The translations under genes and the position numbers were made by a program. From NCBI RefSeq assembly GCF_900128525.1, contig NZ_FQTQ01000136.1, forward strand, positions 1 through 45,793: a DNA stretch of 45,793 nt, given 5' to 3'. Positions 24,393-33,152 of the stretch are shown here, piece after piece. Every line of letters starts with the position of its first letter. Positions within the stretch are counted from its first letter, which is position 1. Source of the DNA: a methanotrophic endosymbiont of Bathymodiolus puteoserpentis (Logatchev). GTDB taxonomy: Bacteria > Pseudomonadota > Gammaproteobacteria > Methylococcales > Methylomonadaceae. The notes under the pieces are model-generated. The model was not told the DNA's origin and searched no databases. It saw only the letters and a program-made list of their open reading frames with translations.

Positions 24393-24430
24393 AAAAAAGC
24401 CCCGACCCAATAATAAGGCCGAGGCTTTTT
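24393..24430 (-). terminator. Rho-independent terminator/attenuator between xoxF and xoxJ
   Basis: Read on the minus strand, AAAAAGCCTCGGCC, an eight-base loop, then GGGTCGGGGCTTTTTT. It ends with a U-run and lies 28 bases after the xoxF stop. xoxJ begins 45 bases later, so the hairpin should make xoxF transcripts far more abundant than xoxJ, matching the need for a very abundant enzyme and a scarce partner. Confidence 0.82.
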
Positions 24431-24458
24431 CTAAGTCAATCTAAAAAACTAGATCGAT

Positions 24459-26315
24459 TTATTTACTAGGTAATGCGAATACAGTAAATACGCCACCTAA
24501 TTTAGTGAAAGAACTCAAGCTTCTGTATGCACCTACCGCACCTAAACCTTCAGAATTTGAATCTTCTTCACCAGAATCAAGTCCCGCTGCGATACCGATA
24601 CCAGCCCATCCGCCGATGCCAGAAAGTACACCAACATACTGCTTACCTTTGTAAGACCAAGTGTTGACGTTACCGATGATGCCAGAAGGAGTTTTAAATT
24701 TATATAACTCTTTACCCGTTTTAGCATCAACTGCTTTTAAGTAGCCTTCAAGTGTACCGTAGAATACTACACCACCAGCTGTTGCAAGAGAGCCAGACCA
24801 AACAGAGAAAGTTTCTTTGTTAGACCAAGCGATTTTACCCGTTGTTGCGTCCCAAGCAGTAAACTGACCTAAGTTAGTAGAGCCATCAGGCTTACCCGTT
24901 AGTACGTCTTTACCCGCTGGCATCATGCTTAGAGTAGCACCAACATACGGCTGACCTGCAGTGTATGAAACTTCAAAGGGTTCGTACTCCATACATAGGT
25001 GGTTACCTGATATATAGAATAAGCCTGTTTGAGGAGAATAAGAGACAGGCTGCTGGTTTTTAGCACCTAGTGCAGCAGGACAAGCACCTACTGTGTTTTC
25101 ATCTTCACCATTTGCTTCTGTGCTGTATCTAAGATCTAAAACAGGGCGACCTGACTTCATATCAATATGCGTTGCCCAGTTAACTGATTTATCGAATTTT
25201 TCAGCAACTAACAACTCGCCAGTAACACGGTCTAACGTGTAACCAAAGCCATTACGGTCAAAATGCACTGCCGTTTTGCGCATTTTGCCATTAATTTTTT
25301 GATCAACTAGAGCGACTTCGTTAATACCATCAAAGTCCCACTCATCATGTGGTGTCATTTGGTAAACCCATTTAACTTCACCTGTGTCAGCATCACGTGC
25401 CCATAAAGACATAGACCATTTGTTGTCACCAGGACGTTGTACAGGATTCCAAGTAGAAGGGTTACCAGACCCGTAATACACTAGGTTTAGTTCAGGGTCA
25501 TAAGAGTACCAGCCCCAAGTTGTACCGCCACCAATTTTCCATTGGTCGCCTTCCCAAGTACTCGTACCTGAGTTTTTGCCAAGTTTAGTAACCTTGCCAT
25601 TTTCCCACGTTGTTGACTTACCAGGATTGATTAGCGTGTCACCATCTGGCCCCATGCTATAACCTTTCCATGCAAGCTGACCTGTTTTCATGTCATAAGC
25701 AGCTAAGAAACCACGTACACCAAACTCACCACCCGCAATACCTGTTAAGACTTTGTCTTTAACAACTAAAGGTGCTTGAGTGTTAGTCATACCTAATTTA
25801 GGATCACCGTTTTGCACACTCCAAATACGTTTTCCTGTTTTAGCATCAAGTGCCGTTAAAACAGTATCAGATTGTTGTAGGAAGATTTTACCATCGCCGT
25901 ATGCTAAACCACGGTTTACAGTATCACAACACATAACAGGAATGGTAACGTCAGCATCCATAGAAGGAGTGAACTCCCAGATGACAGACTGTGTTGCTTG
26001 GTCGATTGCGTAGACAGTGTTAGGGAAGGGTGTGTGAATGTAGATAACATCACCAACAACTAATGGTCCACCTTCGTGGCCACGTAAAACACCAGTAGAA
26101 AAAGACCATGCAGGTTGCAGATTTTTAACGTTTTTAGCATTGATCTGGTTTAGTTTACTATAACGAGTAGCTGCATAGTCACCTAAAGCCGTTGCCCAGT
26201 TAGCAGGGTTTTTAGTTAATTTTTCAACGCCGCTATTAGCAGATGCAATAGTGGGTGCTGCAAGTAAAGCTGCTACCGATGATGCAAGTAGTAAGCTCTT
26301 AATTTGCTTCTTCAT
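24459..26315 (-). CDS. xoxF: Lanthanide-dependent PQQ methanol dehydrogenase XoxF
   Basis: Periplasmic eight-bladed quinoprotein that oxidises methanol with PQQ and a light rare-earth ion, passing electrons to a cytochrome c. The 618-residue precursor has a signal peptide cut near ASA-NSG. Expected active-site residues are visible: the vicinal disulphide Cys139-Cys140, Glu197, Asn286, catalytic Asp327, and Asp329 in DEWDFDG. The extra Asp two residues after the catalytic Asp is the lanthanide ligand that separates XoxF from calcium MxaF, which has Ala or similar there. The ribosome binding site GGAGG is strong. xoxJ follows and a structured leader precedes. The high similarity of the whole chain to the XoxF5 group is my impression, not a measured result. 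Confidence 0.95.
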   Translation of the reverse strand: MKKQIKSLLLASSVAALLAAPTIASANSGVEKLTKNPANWATALGDYAATRYSKLNQINAKNVKNLQPAWSFSTGVLRGHEGGPLVVGDVIYIHTPFPNTVYAIDQATQSVIWEFTPSMDADVTIPVMCCDTVNRGLAYGDGKIFLQQSDTVLTALDAKTGKRIWSVQNGDPKLGMTNTQAPLVVKDKVLTGIAGGEFGVRGFLAAYDMKTGQLAWKGYSMGPDGDTLINPGKSTTWENGKVTKLGKNSGTSTWEGDQWKIGGGTTWGWYSYDPELNLVYYGSGNPSTWNPVQRPGDNKWSMSLWARDADTGEVKWVYQMTPHDEWDFDGINEVALVDQKINGKMRKTAVHFDRNGFGYTLDRVTGELLVAEKFDKSVNWATHIDMKSGRPVLDLRYSTEANGEDENTVGACPAALGAKNQQPVSYSPQTGLFYISGNHLCMEYEPFEVSYTAGQPYVGATLSMMPAGKDVLTGKPDGSTNLGQFTAWDATTGKIAWSNKETFSVWSGSLATAGGVVFYGTLEGYLKAVDAKTGKELYKFKTPSGIIGNVNTWSYKGKQYVGVLSGIGGWAGIGIAAGLDSGEEDSNSEGLGAVGAYRSLSSFTKLGGVFTVFALPSK

Positions 26316-26401
26316 ATAATTCCTCCGAAAAATCTATTTTGTTAATAGACCCGTGTTTGTTGTTTATATTAAGACTAATATTAGTTTTAAGCTTTTTTAT
26401 A

Positions 26402-26456
26402 TTGGAGTGTTTTGTTTTTTTTAACCCCGAGCTACGGGATATTTCAAGCACTCCAA
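26402..26456 (-). promoter_or_regulatory. Structured 5' leader of xoxF (nested stem-loops)
   Basis: As minus-strand RNA, TTGGAGTGCTT pairs with AAACACTCCAA (26446-26456 with 26402-26412; ten of eleven positions). It encloses a six-pair hairpin AUCCCG-UAGCU-CGGGGU and an A-rich strand. The structure ends 87 bases before the xoxF ATG. It may start right at the transcript 5' end, given the possible promoter just upstream. It matches no riboswitch class I recognise. Function (stability, regulation) is unknown. The rest of the 329-base gap 26316-26644 is AT-rich and geneless. Confidence 0.45.
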
Positions 26457-26463
26457 CTTAGTA

Positions 26464-26491
26464 AATTTAATGATTTTGACATAAAAGTCAA
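26464..26491 (-). promoter_or_regulatory. Possible sigma-70 promoter of xoxF
   Basis: On the minus strand TTGACT (26491-26486) and TAAATT (26469-26464), 16 bases apart. The -35 box lies inside an inverted repeat, TTGAC-TTTTAT-GTCAA, which could be an operator. Transcription would start near 26456, where the leader structure begins. The -10 match is only four of six. Confidence 0.35.
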
Positions 26492-26644
26492 CTTTTACCG
26501 TAGACTCTAGTTTAGAATTAGTAGGGTTAAAGAGTAGGAATGTATTGTAAGTAGTTGGTAGTACCCTACTTTATCTGTATGGTTATTTATTCAAGTAAGT
26601 ATGAAATATGACGATTTTATGACATTCATGGGTGGGACTAGTTA

Positions 26645-29158
26645 ATGCCTTTAGCTGACATTTTACTGATTACTTCGGGCTTGTTACTTTTAGCCATGAT
26701 TGCGGCTAGTATTTGCCGCCATTTACCGATTCCTTATACAGTTTTATTAGTGCTATTAGGTTTGGCGGTAAATTTTCTTGGTGCAGATAGTAATATTATA
26801 GACTTATTGGATTTTAGGGAGTTTCATTTAACACCTGACTTGGTGCTATTCGTATTTTTACCCGCTTTAGTTTTTGAGACGGCCTTGTCTTTAGATGCGC
26901 GCGCTTTATTAAAAAACTTGATACCCGTACTGGTTTTAGCCATTATTGGTATGTTGGTATCAGTCGTTCTCGTTGGTGTTGGTATCTGGTGGTCTTTAGG
27001 ATTGCCATTACTTGTCGCATTATTATTCGGTAGCTTGATTTCCGCTACCGATCCAGTCGCTGTTGTCGCTTTATTTAAAGAGTTAGGTGTTACTAAACGT
27101 TTAACTATCTTAGTTGAAGGCGAATCTTTAATGAATGATGCAACCGCTATCGTATTATTCAGTATTTTGCTGGCAATATTAGAGCAAAATAGTTTTTCTT
27201 ATTTAGACGGTTTGCAGGCTGCTGGGCAATTTTTTAAAGTGTTTTTCGGTGGTGTGCTGGTTGGTGTATGTATAGCATTGGTTATGAGCGAGTTGTTAGT
27301 ATGTTTATATCATGGCAATCAAAGTATTCCTGTCATTTTATCTTTAGTCCTCGCTTATTTAAGCTTTATTTTTGCGGAATATGAACTGCATGTATCAGGC
27401 GTTATGTCTGTTTTATCTGCTGCGATCACCTTTAATCTAGCGGGTTTAAGTCGTTTATCAAAAATCAGTATTGATACCATTCATACCACATGGGAATTTC
27501 TCGTTTTAATTTTTAATTCGCTATTATTTGTCATGATTGGGATGTCAGTTGATTTAGTACAGTTGATGCATTTTTGGCAGCCTATTTTATGGGCGACTAT
27601 TGCGGTGTCGGTGGCACGTGCCGTCAGTGTTTATTTATTAATCCCAGCGACCACTCATAGCTTTTCATTACCTAATATTACATGGGCTGAGCGGCATATT
27701 ATGTGGTGGGGTGGTTTGAAGGGGGGGCTGGCGATTGCTATTGTCATGGCGATCCCAGAGTCAATTCTTGAAAAACAGTTATTAGTGATTTTAACCTTAG
27801 GTGTCGTCTTAGTCTCTTTAGTGCTAAATGCTACGACCATTCGTTGGTTAATGCATTTTTTGCACATGGATGAATTAAGTAAAACAGAACAGGCAGAATT
27901 AAAACAAAGTATGCAACAAGTCACACAGTCTGTAGATAAAGTGCTGCATAGCTTTACCAATCTGCATCTATTGGATAGTGCTATGGAATCCTCTGTTGAA
28001 TATAAACTACATCAAACTTTAGATTCTGGGCAGATTGTTTTGACTGATGAGCAGCTGCTTAAACAAGTGCATTTGCAAGCTTTACGTGCGGAAATGGAAG
28101 AAATTGAATATCTTTATGATATAGGAGTCGTCAACTACACTACTTTGGTGACTTTTAAAGAGATATTACGAGTTGACCAGCAACACAGTATTGACTATAT
28201 GAAATCGATGGGAGAAGGCTGGTTACAGCCTAGTCCGTTATTAGATTTTGAGCGTAGGGTTATGCATCGCCTAGGAGAAAAAAACTGGGCTCAAGGATTG
28301 TTAGCTCGGTATCAGACGCGCCGTTTTGCTAATAAAATTTTGCATGATATTGCCGGTATATTAATGGCGCATAAGGGTCTACAAGCGATCCATAAAATGA
28401 TTGATCAAGCATTAGATAAGCAAATAGATAAAGAATTATTACGTCCCTTAGAGCTGATCTATCAGAAACGCTTAAAGCATCGGCAAAATCGTTTGCATTA
28501 TTTTAGCAAAAATTACCCCGTATTTTATCAGCAATATGAATCCTTTCTATTTCAGAAAGTGGCTTTGCGTTACTCTTTACAATTAGTGCAGAAAAGTCAT
28601 GAACAAGGTATGGTTAGTGCTAAAGTACTGCGACTGATTACTAAAAAACTGACGAACTCACTAGAGCAACTTGCTTCATTTAAAGTGTCACTTCCGCTAG
28701 CAAAACGAGATGCTTGGATTAACCAAGTGCCTTTATTTGCAAATTTACCGTCAGATTTTTTAAAGCAGTTAGCAAATGAGGCGCATTATGCCAATTTCTT
28801 GCCTGAAGACACTATTATTTACCAAGGTGATGTTGGCGACTCCTTATATATTATTTTAAGTGGCCGCGTGCGAGTACTGATAGCTAATGCTGCCGGTGAG
28901 AATGAGCAAGTTGCTGAGCGAGGCGAGGGCGCGCTGATTGGTATCCGGGCATTAAGAGCTAATAGTAAAAGGTCGGCAACCGTTGTGGCAATAACTTATG
29001 TCACTTGTTTACGGTTAACAGCGAGCGATATATTGCGTTTTGCGACTGAAAATGCTGAGTTAGCTGAGCGATTACAACAAACTGGATTATTAATCCAGCC
29101 TTCGAAAATAGAGAGCAAACTAGGTATTCTCCGTAACAAATTGAAGCATAAGGATTAA
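26645..29158 (+). CDS. CPA1-type Na+(K+)/H+ antiporter with cyclic-nucleotide-binding domain
   Basis: An 837-residue protein. Residues about 1-405 form a CPA1 cation/proton antiporter with ~12 hydrophobic segments. The ion-binding region 'SLISATDPVAVVALFKELGV' and GESLMNDATAIVLF are diagnostic NhaP/NHE motifs. A long cytoplasmic helical region follows. A cNMP-binding/Crp-like domain lies at about 690-815 (PLFANLPSDFLKQLA, 'IYQGDVGDSLYIILSGRVRV'). The fusion resembles the sperm-NHE/plant SOS1 layout, in which cytoplasmic domains gate transport; whether the domain binds a nucleotide is unknown. The start at 26645 is preceded by GGTGGGA. It is divergent from xoxF. Confidence 0.9.
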   Translation: MPLADILLITSGLLLLAMIAASICRHLPIPYTVLLVLLGLAVNFLGADSNIIDLLDFREFHLTPDLVLFVFLPALVFETALSLDARALLKNLIPVLVLAIIGMLVSVVLVGVGIWWSLGLPLLVALLFGSLISATDPVAVVALFKELGVTKRLTILVEGESLMNDATAIVLFSILLAILEQNSFSYLDGLQAAGQFFKVFFGGVLVGVCIALVMSELLVCLYHGNQSIPVILSLVLAYLSFIFAEYELHVSGVMSVLSAAITFNLAGLSRLSKISIDTIHTTWEFLVLIFNSLLFVMIGMSVDLVQLMHFWQPILWATIAVSVARAVSVYLLIPATTHSFSLPNITWAERHIMWWGGLKGGLAIAIVMAIPESILEKQLLVILTLGVVLVSLVLNATTIRWLMHFLHMDELSKTEQAELKQSMQQVTQSVDKVLHSFTNLHLLDSAMESSVEYKLHQTLDSGQIVLTDEQLLKQVHLQALRAEMEEIEYLYDIGVVNYTTLVTFKEILRVDQQHSIDYMKSMGEGWLQPSPLLDFERRVMHRLGEKNWAQGLLARYQTRRFANKILHDIAGILMAHKGLQAIHKMIDQALDKQIDKELLRPLELIYQKRLKHRQNRLHYFSKNYPVFYQQYESFLFQKVALRYSLQLVQKSHEQGMVSAKVLRLITKKLTNSLEQLASFKVSLPLAKRDAWINQVPLFANLPSDFLKQLANEAHYANFLPEDTIIYQGDVGDSLYIILSGRVRVLIANAAGENEQVAERGEGALIGIRALRANSKRSATVVAITYVTCLRLTASDILRFATENAELAERLQQTGLLIQPSKIESKLGILRNKLKHKD

Positions 29159-29256
29159 AAACCATGCCAAAATAGGCTAATTAATGTCATAATGTGTGTT
29201 TTTGCATATATTTCAATTGCTTGAAAATTTAAATTCGAAAGCTGGGTTAAAAATTA

Positions 29257-31176
29257 ATGGATAGTCAAAAACAAGTACAAGCATTTTTTTCTGCAGATGG
29301 AGCACTAGCAAAAGTGATTCCAAACTATTCGCCACGAGCAGCACAAGTAGAAATGGCAGAAGCAGTCGCGCAAGGTATTGCAGATAAAGAACATGTTATT
29401 GTCGAAGCGGGCACAGGCACAGGAAAAACCTTTGCTTATCTTGTTCCGGCTATTTTATCCGGTAAAAAAGTCATTGTTTCCACCGGCACCAAAAACCTGC
29501 AAGATCAACTCTTTAACAAAGACGTACCATTAATTCGCCAAGCAATGACAGTGCCATTTTCTGCCGCCCTATTAAAAGGCCGCGCTAACTACCTATGTAC
29601 TTATCGTTTAGAGCTTGCTGTCCATTCTAATTTAGGCATTAGCCAGCAAGAGGCGGCTGACCTAGGTAAAATTAAAAAATGGTCTAAAAGTACGCGTACG
29701 GGCGATATAGCCGATATGCCGGATGTTATGGAATCTAATCCTATCTGGGGGCAAGCGACTTCAACGCGTGAAAATTGTATAGGCCAAGAATGTCCTGAAT
29801 ATGCAGACTGTTTTTTAATGAAAGCACGCAAGAAAGCACAAGAGGCACATTTGATTGTCGTCAATCATCATTTGCTCTGTGCCGACTGGTCGATTAGAGA
29901 AATCGGTTTTGGTGAATTATTACCTAATGCCGAAGTCGTTATTATTGATGAGGCGCATCAATTAGCGGATACCGCCTCCAACTTCTTGGGGATGACCTTA
30001 GGATCAAAGCAACTCGGGGATTTAGCTCAAGACGCTTTAATGGAGTACTTTCAAGATGCGAAAGATATGCCAGATTTACGTGTTGCCAGTGAAAATTTAG
30101 AACACGAAGTCAAAGACATGCGTCTTGCTTTTGGCATGGATATGACCCGAGGTGATTGGAAAGATATTGAAAATAATCCTAAAATTACAGAGGGCTTAGT
30201 GCGCTTACAAGAGCATTTAGAAGCTTTAGCTGATCAATTAGAAATTGCCTCGGTGCGCAGTAAGGGGCTAGAGACTTGCTTTAAACGTGCTGAAGAACTA
30301 GAAGAACAGTTTAACAATATCTTGCATGACAAAAGCGGTAAGTGGGTACGTTGGTATGAAACCCATAGAAAGTCCTTTACCCTGAGTTTAACGCCATTAG
30401 ATATAGCCGCTGAGTTCCATAGTTTTATGGCACAGCACAGTGCTTCATGGGTATTTACTTCGGCAACCCTAAGCGTAGATCATAAATTTGACCACTTTTC
30501 GCGTAACTTAGGCATTAATAATGCTAAAAGTTATAGCTGGGAAAGCCCCTTTGACTTCCCTAATCAATCCCTGTTTTATCACCCCAAAGGATTGCCGCTA
30601 CCCAATTCCCCAGAATTTGTAGAAGAAATTGTCAAAGTAGCCATTCCCGTTATTAACGCCAGTCAAGGCCGCACTTTTTTCTTATTTACCAGCCACCGCG
30701 CTTTGCAAGCCGCCGCTAAGCTCTTAGACAAGCAAATTAAATACCCTTTATTAATTCAAGGGGATAAACCGAAAGCGATTTTATTGGATGAATTTAAACA
30801 ATTAGGCAATGCCGTATTATTAGGCACATCCAGTTTTTGGGAAGGTATTGATGTGCGGGGGGAAGCTTTATCGACCGTTATTATTGATAAATTACCCTTT
30901 GCCTCGCCAGGGGGTCCAGTGTTAAAAGCGCGTATGGAAGCAATGGAAAAGCAAGGTCGTAAACCTTTTTTTGAATATCAACTGCCTACTGCCGTCATCG
31001 CGTTAAGGCAGGGAATAGGGCGTTTAATTCGTGATGTCAATGATCGCGGCGTGTTATTGCTCTGTGACCCGCGTTTATTAAAAAAATCCTATGGGCATAT
31101 GTTTTTAAACAGCGTCCCTGCGATGCGTAGAACACGAGATATTAAAGATGTTGAGGCTTTTTTTGCGGAAAAGTAA
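29257..31176 (+). CDS. DinG/YoaA-family ATP-dependent DNA helicase
   Basis: XPD-like superfamily 2 helicase of 639 residues, closest in size and motifs to YoaA. Walker A is EAGTGTGKT (50-58), the DEAH box is in VVIIDEAHQLAD, and motif VI is 'ALRQGIGRLIRDVNDRGVLL'. Four cysteines placed between motifs Ia and II (Cys114 in NYLCTY, then NCIGQECPEYADC) form the likely Fe-S cluster. Such helicases unwind DNA at damage and replication-transcription conflicts. The gene is 98 bases after the antiporter and reads toward the MITE in front of hsdM. Confidence 0.93.
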   Translation: MDSQKQVQAFFSADGALAKVIPNYSPRAAQVEMAEAVAQGIADKEHVIVEAGTGTGKTFAYLVPAILSGKKVIVSTGTKNLQDQLFNKDVPLIRQAMTVPFSAALLKGRANYLCTYRLELAVHSNLGISQQEAADLGKIKKWSKSTRTGDIADMPDVMESNPIWGQATSTRENCIGQECPEYADCFLMKARKKAQEAHLIVVNHHLLCADWSIREIGFGELLPNAEVVIIDEAHQLADTASNFLGMTLGSKQLGDLAQDALMEYFQDAKDMPDLRVASENLEHEVKDMRLAFGMDMTRGDWKDIENNPKITEGLVRLQEHLEALADQLEIASVRSKGLETCFKRAEELEEQFNNILHDKSGKWVRWYETHRKSFTLSLTPLDIAAEFHSFMAQHSASWVFTSATLSVDHKFDHFSRNLGINNAKSYSWESPFDFPNQSLFYHPKGLPLPNSPEFVEEIVKVAIPVINASQGRTFFLFTSHRALQAAAKLLDKQIKYPLLIQGDKPKAILLDEFKQLGNAVLLGTSSFWEGIDVRGEALSTVIIDKLPFASPGGPVLKARMEAMEKQGRKPFFEYQLPTAVIALRQGIGRLIRDVNDRGVLLLCDPRLLKKSYGHMFLNSVPAMRRTRDIKDVEAFFAEK

Positions 31177-31234
31177 AGATGCAGTTGATAAGATATACGC
31201 GAGTACCTACGTCAATAGGTTCTACCTAGCAAAT

Positions 31235-31357
31235 CACTGCCATTAAGTTAAGGAATTAGCTCATTGGGGCGCAGTGCTTTAGCCTGCTTTCATAGCTGAA
31301 AATAGCAGGCTAAAGCACTGCGCCCCATATTCTATTGCTCTTAACTTAATGACAGTG
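31235..31357. mobile_element. 123-bp MITE-like element with TIRs and 11-bp flanking direct repeat
   Basis: The ends are imperfect inverted repeats of about 18 bp, CACTGCCATTAAGTTAAG at 31235 and the reverse complement of CACTGTCATTAAGTTAAG ending at 31357 (17 of 18). The inside is a long palindrome with perfect 23-base arms (31266-31288, 31304-31326) identical to the repeat at 19939-20000. The 11-base direct repeat ACCTAGCAAAT flanks the element at 31224-31234 and 31358-31368, the footprint of a transposition event. It has no coding capacity. TSDs near 11 bp suggest mobilisation by an IS4-like transposase; this is inference. A half-copy is at 42208. Confidence 0.85.
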
Positions 31358-31394
31358 ACCTAGCAAATGCCAATCACCTAATGGAATATAAATA

Positions 31395-33152
31395 ATGGAC
31401 CAAACTGAACAACAATTTCTTAACCAACTCGAAAAAAAACTCTGGACCAGCGCCAATAAATTACTACCCTCATTAGATGCCTCGCAATACAAACATGTTG
31501 TCTTAGGCTTGGTGTTTCTTAAATATGTATCCGACTCATTTGATTTGCGCCGCAAAGAACTGATTGCACAATTTAACGACCCTGAACATGAATATTACCT
31601 CGACCCAGAAGACTTTGATGGCGGGGCAGAAGGTGATGAATATCAAACAGAAATCAACACAGAATTAGAACAACGCGATTATTACACCGAAGCTAATGTA
31701 TTTTGGGTGCCGCTACCATCACGTTGGGAATTTCTGCAAAATCAAAATAAAGTCGTTATCAATAGCGTTATTTGGCTTAACAAACAAGGTGAGGTCGTCA
31801 CCCAAGCCCCTAGTGATGAAACCGTAAAACGCCAATACACACGCATTAGCTCAGTCGGTCAATTGATTGATAATGCCTTAGACGTGATCGAACAAGACAA
31901 CCCTAAACTAAAAGGTGTGCTTAATAAACGCTACACCCAATTACAAATCGACCAAGCCAAATTAGGCGAATTAATTGATTTAATCGCCACCGTTCCCTTT
32001 GTGCATAACACCTTGAGTAGTAAAGATATCCTCGGTCATGTGTATGAATATTTTCTCGGTCAATTTGCCTTAGCCGAAGGCAAAAAAGGCGGTCAGTTTT
32101 ACACGCCTAAATCCATTGTTAGCTTGATTGTGCAAATGCTCGAACCCTTCAAAGGCAGAGTGTACGATCCCGCAATGGGCAGTGGTGGATTCTTTGTGCA
32201 ATCGGAACACTTTATCAGAGAACATCAAGGCCGTATCGGTGATGTCTCCATCTATGGGCAAGAATACAACCACACCACCTGGCAACTCGCCGCCATGAAT
32301 ATGGTGATTCGCGGTATTGATTTTAACTTTGGCAAAGAACCCGCCAGCAGCTACACTCACGACCAACACCCCGATTTACGCGCTGATTTTGTGATGGCAA
32401 ACCCACCGTTTAATATGAAAGAGTGGGACACTAGCGTAGATGACAATGATCCGCGCTGGATCTATGGCAAACCACCCAGCGGCAATGCTAACTTTGCCTG
32501 GTTACAACATATGCTCTGGCACTTAGCGCCTAATGGCAGCATGGGCTTATTATTAGCCAATGGCTCGATGAGTTCCAATACCAGCGGTGAAGGCAATATA
32601 CGCCAAGCCTTAATAGATAATGATTTAATAGAATGTATGGTTGCCTTGCCCGGGCAACTGTTTACCAATACCCAAATCCCCGCGTGTATCTGGTTTTTAA
32701 CGGAAAATAAAACCGCCCGAACCGCCGCCAGCGGCAGACAGCTACGCGACCGTAGCGGTGAAATATTATTTATTGATGCGCGACACCTAGGCTATATGAA
32801 AGACCGCGTATTACGCGACTTCACCCAAGAAGACCTAAACAAAATCAGCGAAACATTCCATAATTGGCAAACAGACAAAGCTGTCATTGCGAGAAGCGAC
32901 AGCGACGCGGCAATCTCTTACCAAGACATAGCAGGCTTCTGCAAATCAGCCACCCTAGCCGACATCCAAAAACACGACTATGTTTTAACCCCGGGTCGTT
33001 ATGTCGGCGCAGTGGCAGAAAAAGACGATGGCGAACCCTTTGCCGATAAAATGGCGCGACTAACAGGGCAGTTAAAAGAACAATTTGAACAAAGTGATGC
33101 TTTAGAAGCAGAGATTAAAAAGAACTTGGCGGGGTTGGGTTATGAGTGTTGA
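31395..33152 (+). CDS. hsdM: Type I restriction-modification methyltransferase subunit HsdM
   Basis: N6-adenine methyltransferase subunit of a type I R-M enzyme. The 585-residue protein has the N-terminal HsdM helical domain ('LWTSANKLLPSLDASQYKHV'), SAM motif I PAMGSGGFFVQ at about residue 258 and catalytic motif IV NPPF at about 335. The C-terminus carries 'GFCKSATLADIQKHDYVLTP', normal for HsdM. Just before it, residues about 496-508 (VIARSDSDAAIS) are encoded by a dispersed DNA repeat inserted in frame. The start at 31395 lies 27 bases after the MITE flank. hsdS overlaps its last 11 bases. Confidence 0.95.
   Translation: MDQTEQQFLNQLEKKLWTSANKLLPSLDASQYKHVVLGLVFLKYVSDSFDLRRKELIAQFNDPEHEYYLDPEDFDGGAEGDEYQTEINTELEQRDYYTEANVFWVPLPSRWEFLQNQNKVVINSVIWLNKQGEVVTQAPSDETVKRQYTRISSVGQLIDNALDVIEQDNPKLKGVLNKRYTQLQIDQAKLGELIDLIATVPFVHNTLSSKDILGHVYEYFLGQFALAEGKKGGQFYTPKSIVSLIVQMLEPFKGRVYDPAMGSGGFFVQSEHFIREHQGRIGDVSIYGQEYNHTTWQLAAMNMVIRGIDFNFGKEPASSYTHDQHPDLRADFVMANPPFNMKEWDTSVDDNDPRWIYGKPPSGNANFAWLQHMLWHLAPNGSMGLLLANGSMSSNTSGEGNIRQALIDNDLIECMVALPGQLFTNTQIPACIWFLTENKTARTAASGRQLRDRSGEILFIDARHLGYMKDRVLRDFTQEDLNKISETFHNWQTDKAVIARSDSDAAISYQDIAGFCKSATLADIQKHDYVLTPGRYVGAVAEKDDGEPFADKMARLTGQLKEQFEQSDALEAEIKKNLAGLGYEC
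32881..32920. repeat. Dispersed palindromic repeat inserted in frame in hsdM
   Basis: CTGTCATTGCGAGAAGCGAC continues AGCGACGCGGCAATCTCTT. This is the well-known intergenic repeat style 'GTCATTGCGAGGAGC...GCGGCAATC', found in many bacteria, with ends TTGC and GCAA as inverted repeats. Here it is read through without a stop or frameshift, adding about 13 residues to HsdM between the segment ending FHNWQTDKA and YQDIAGFCKSA. Confidence 0.82.
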
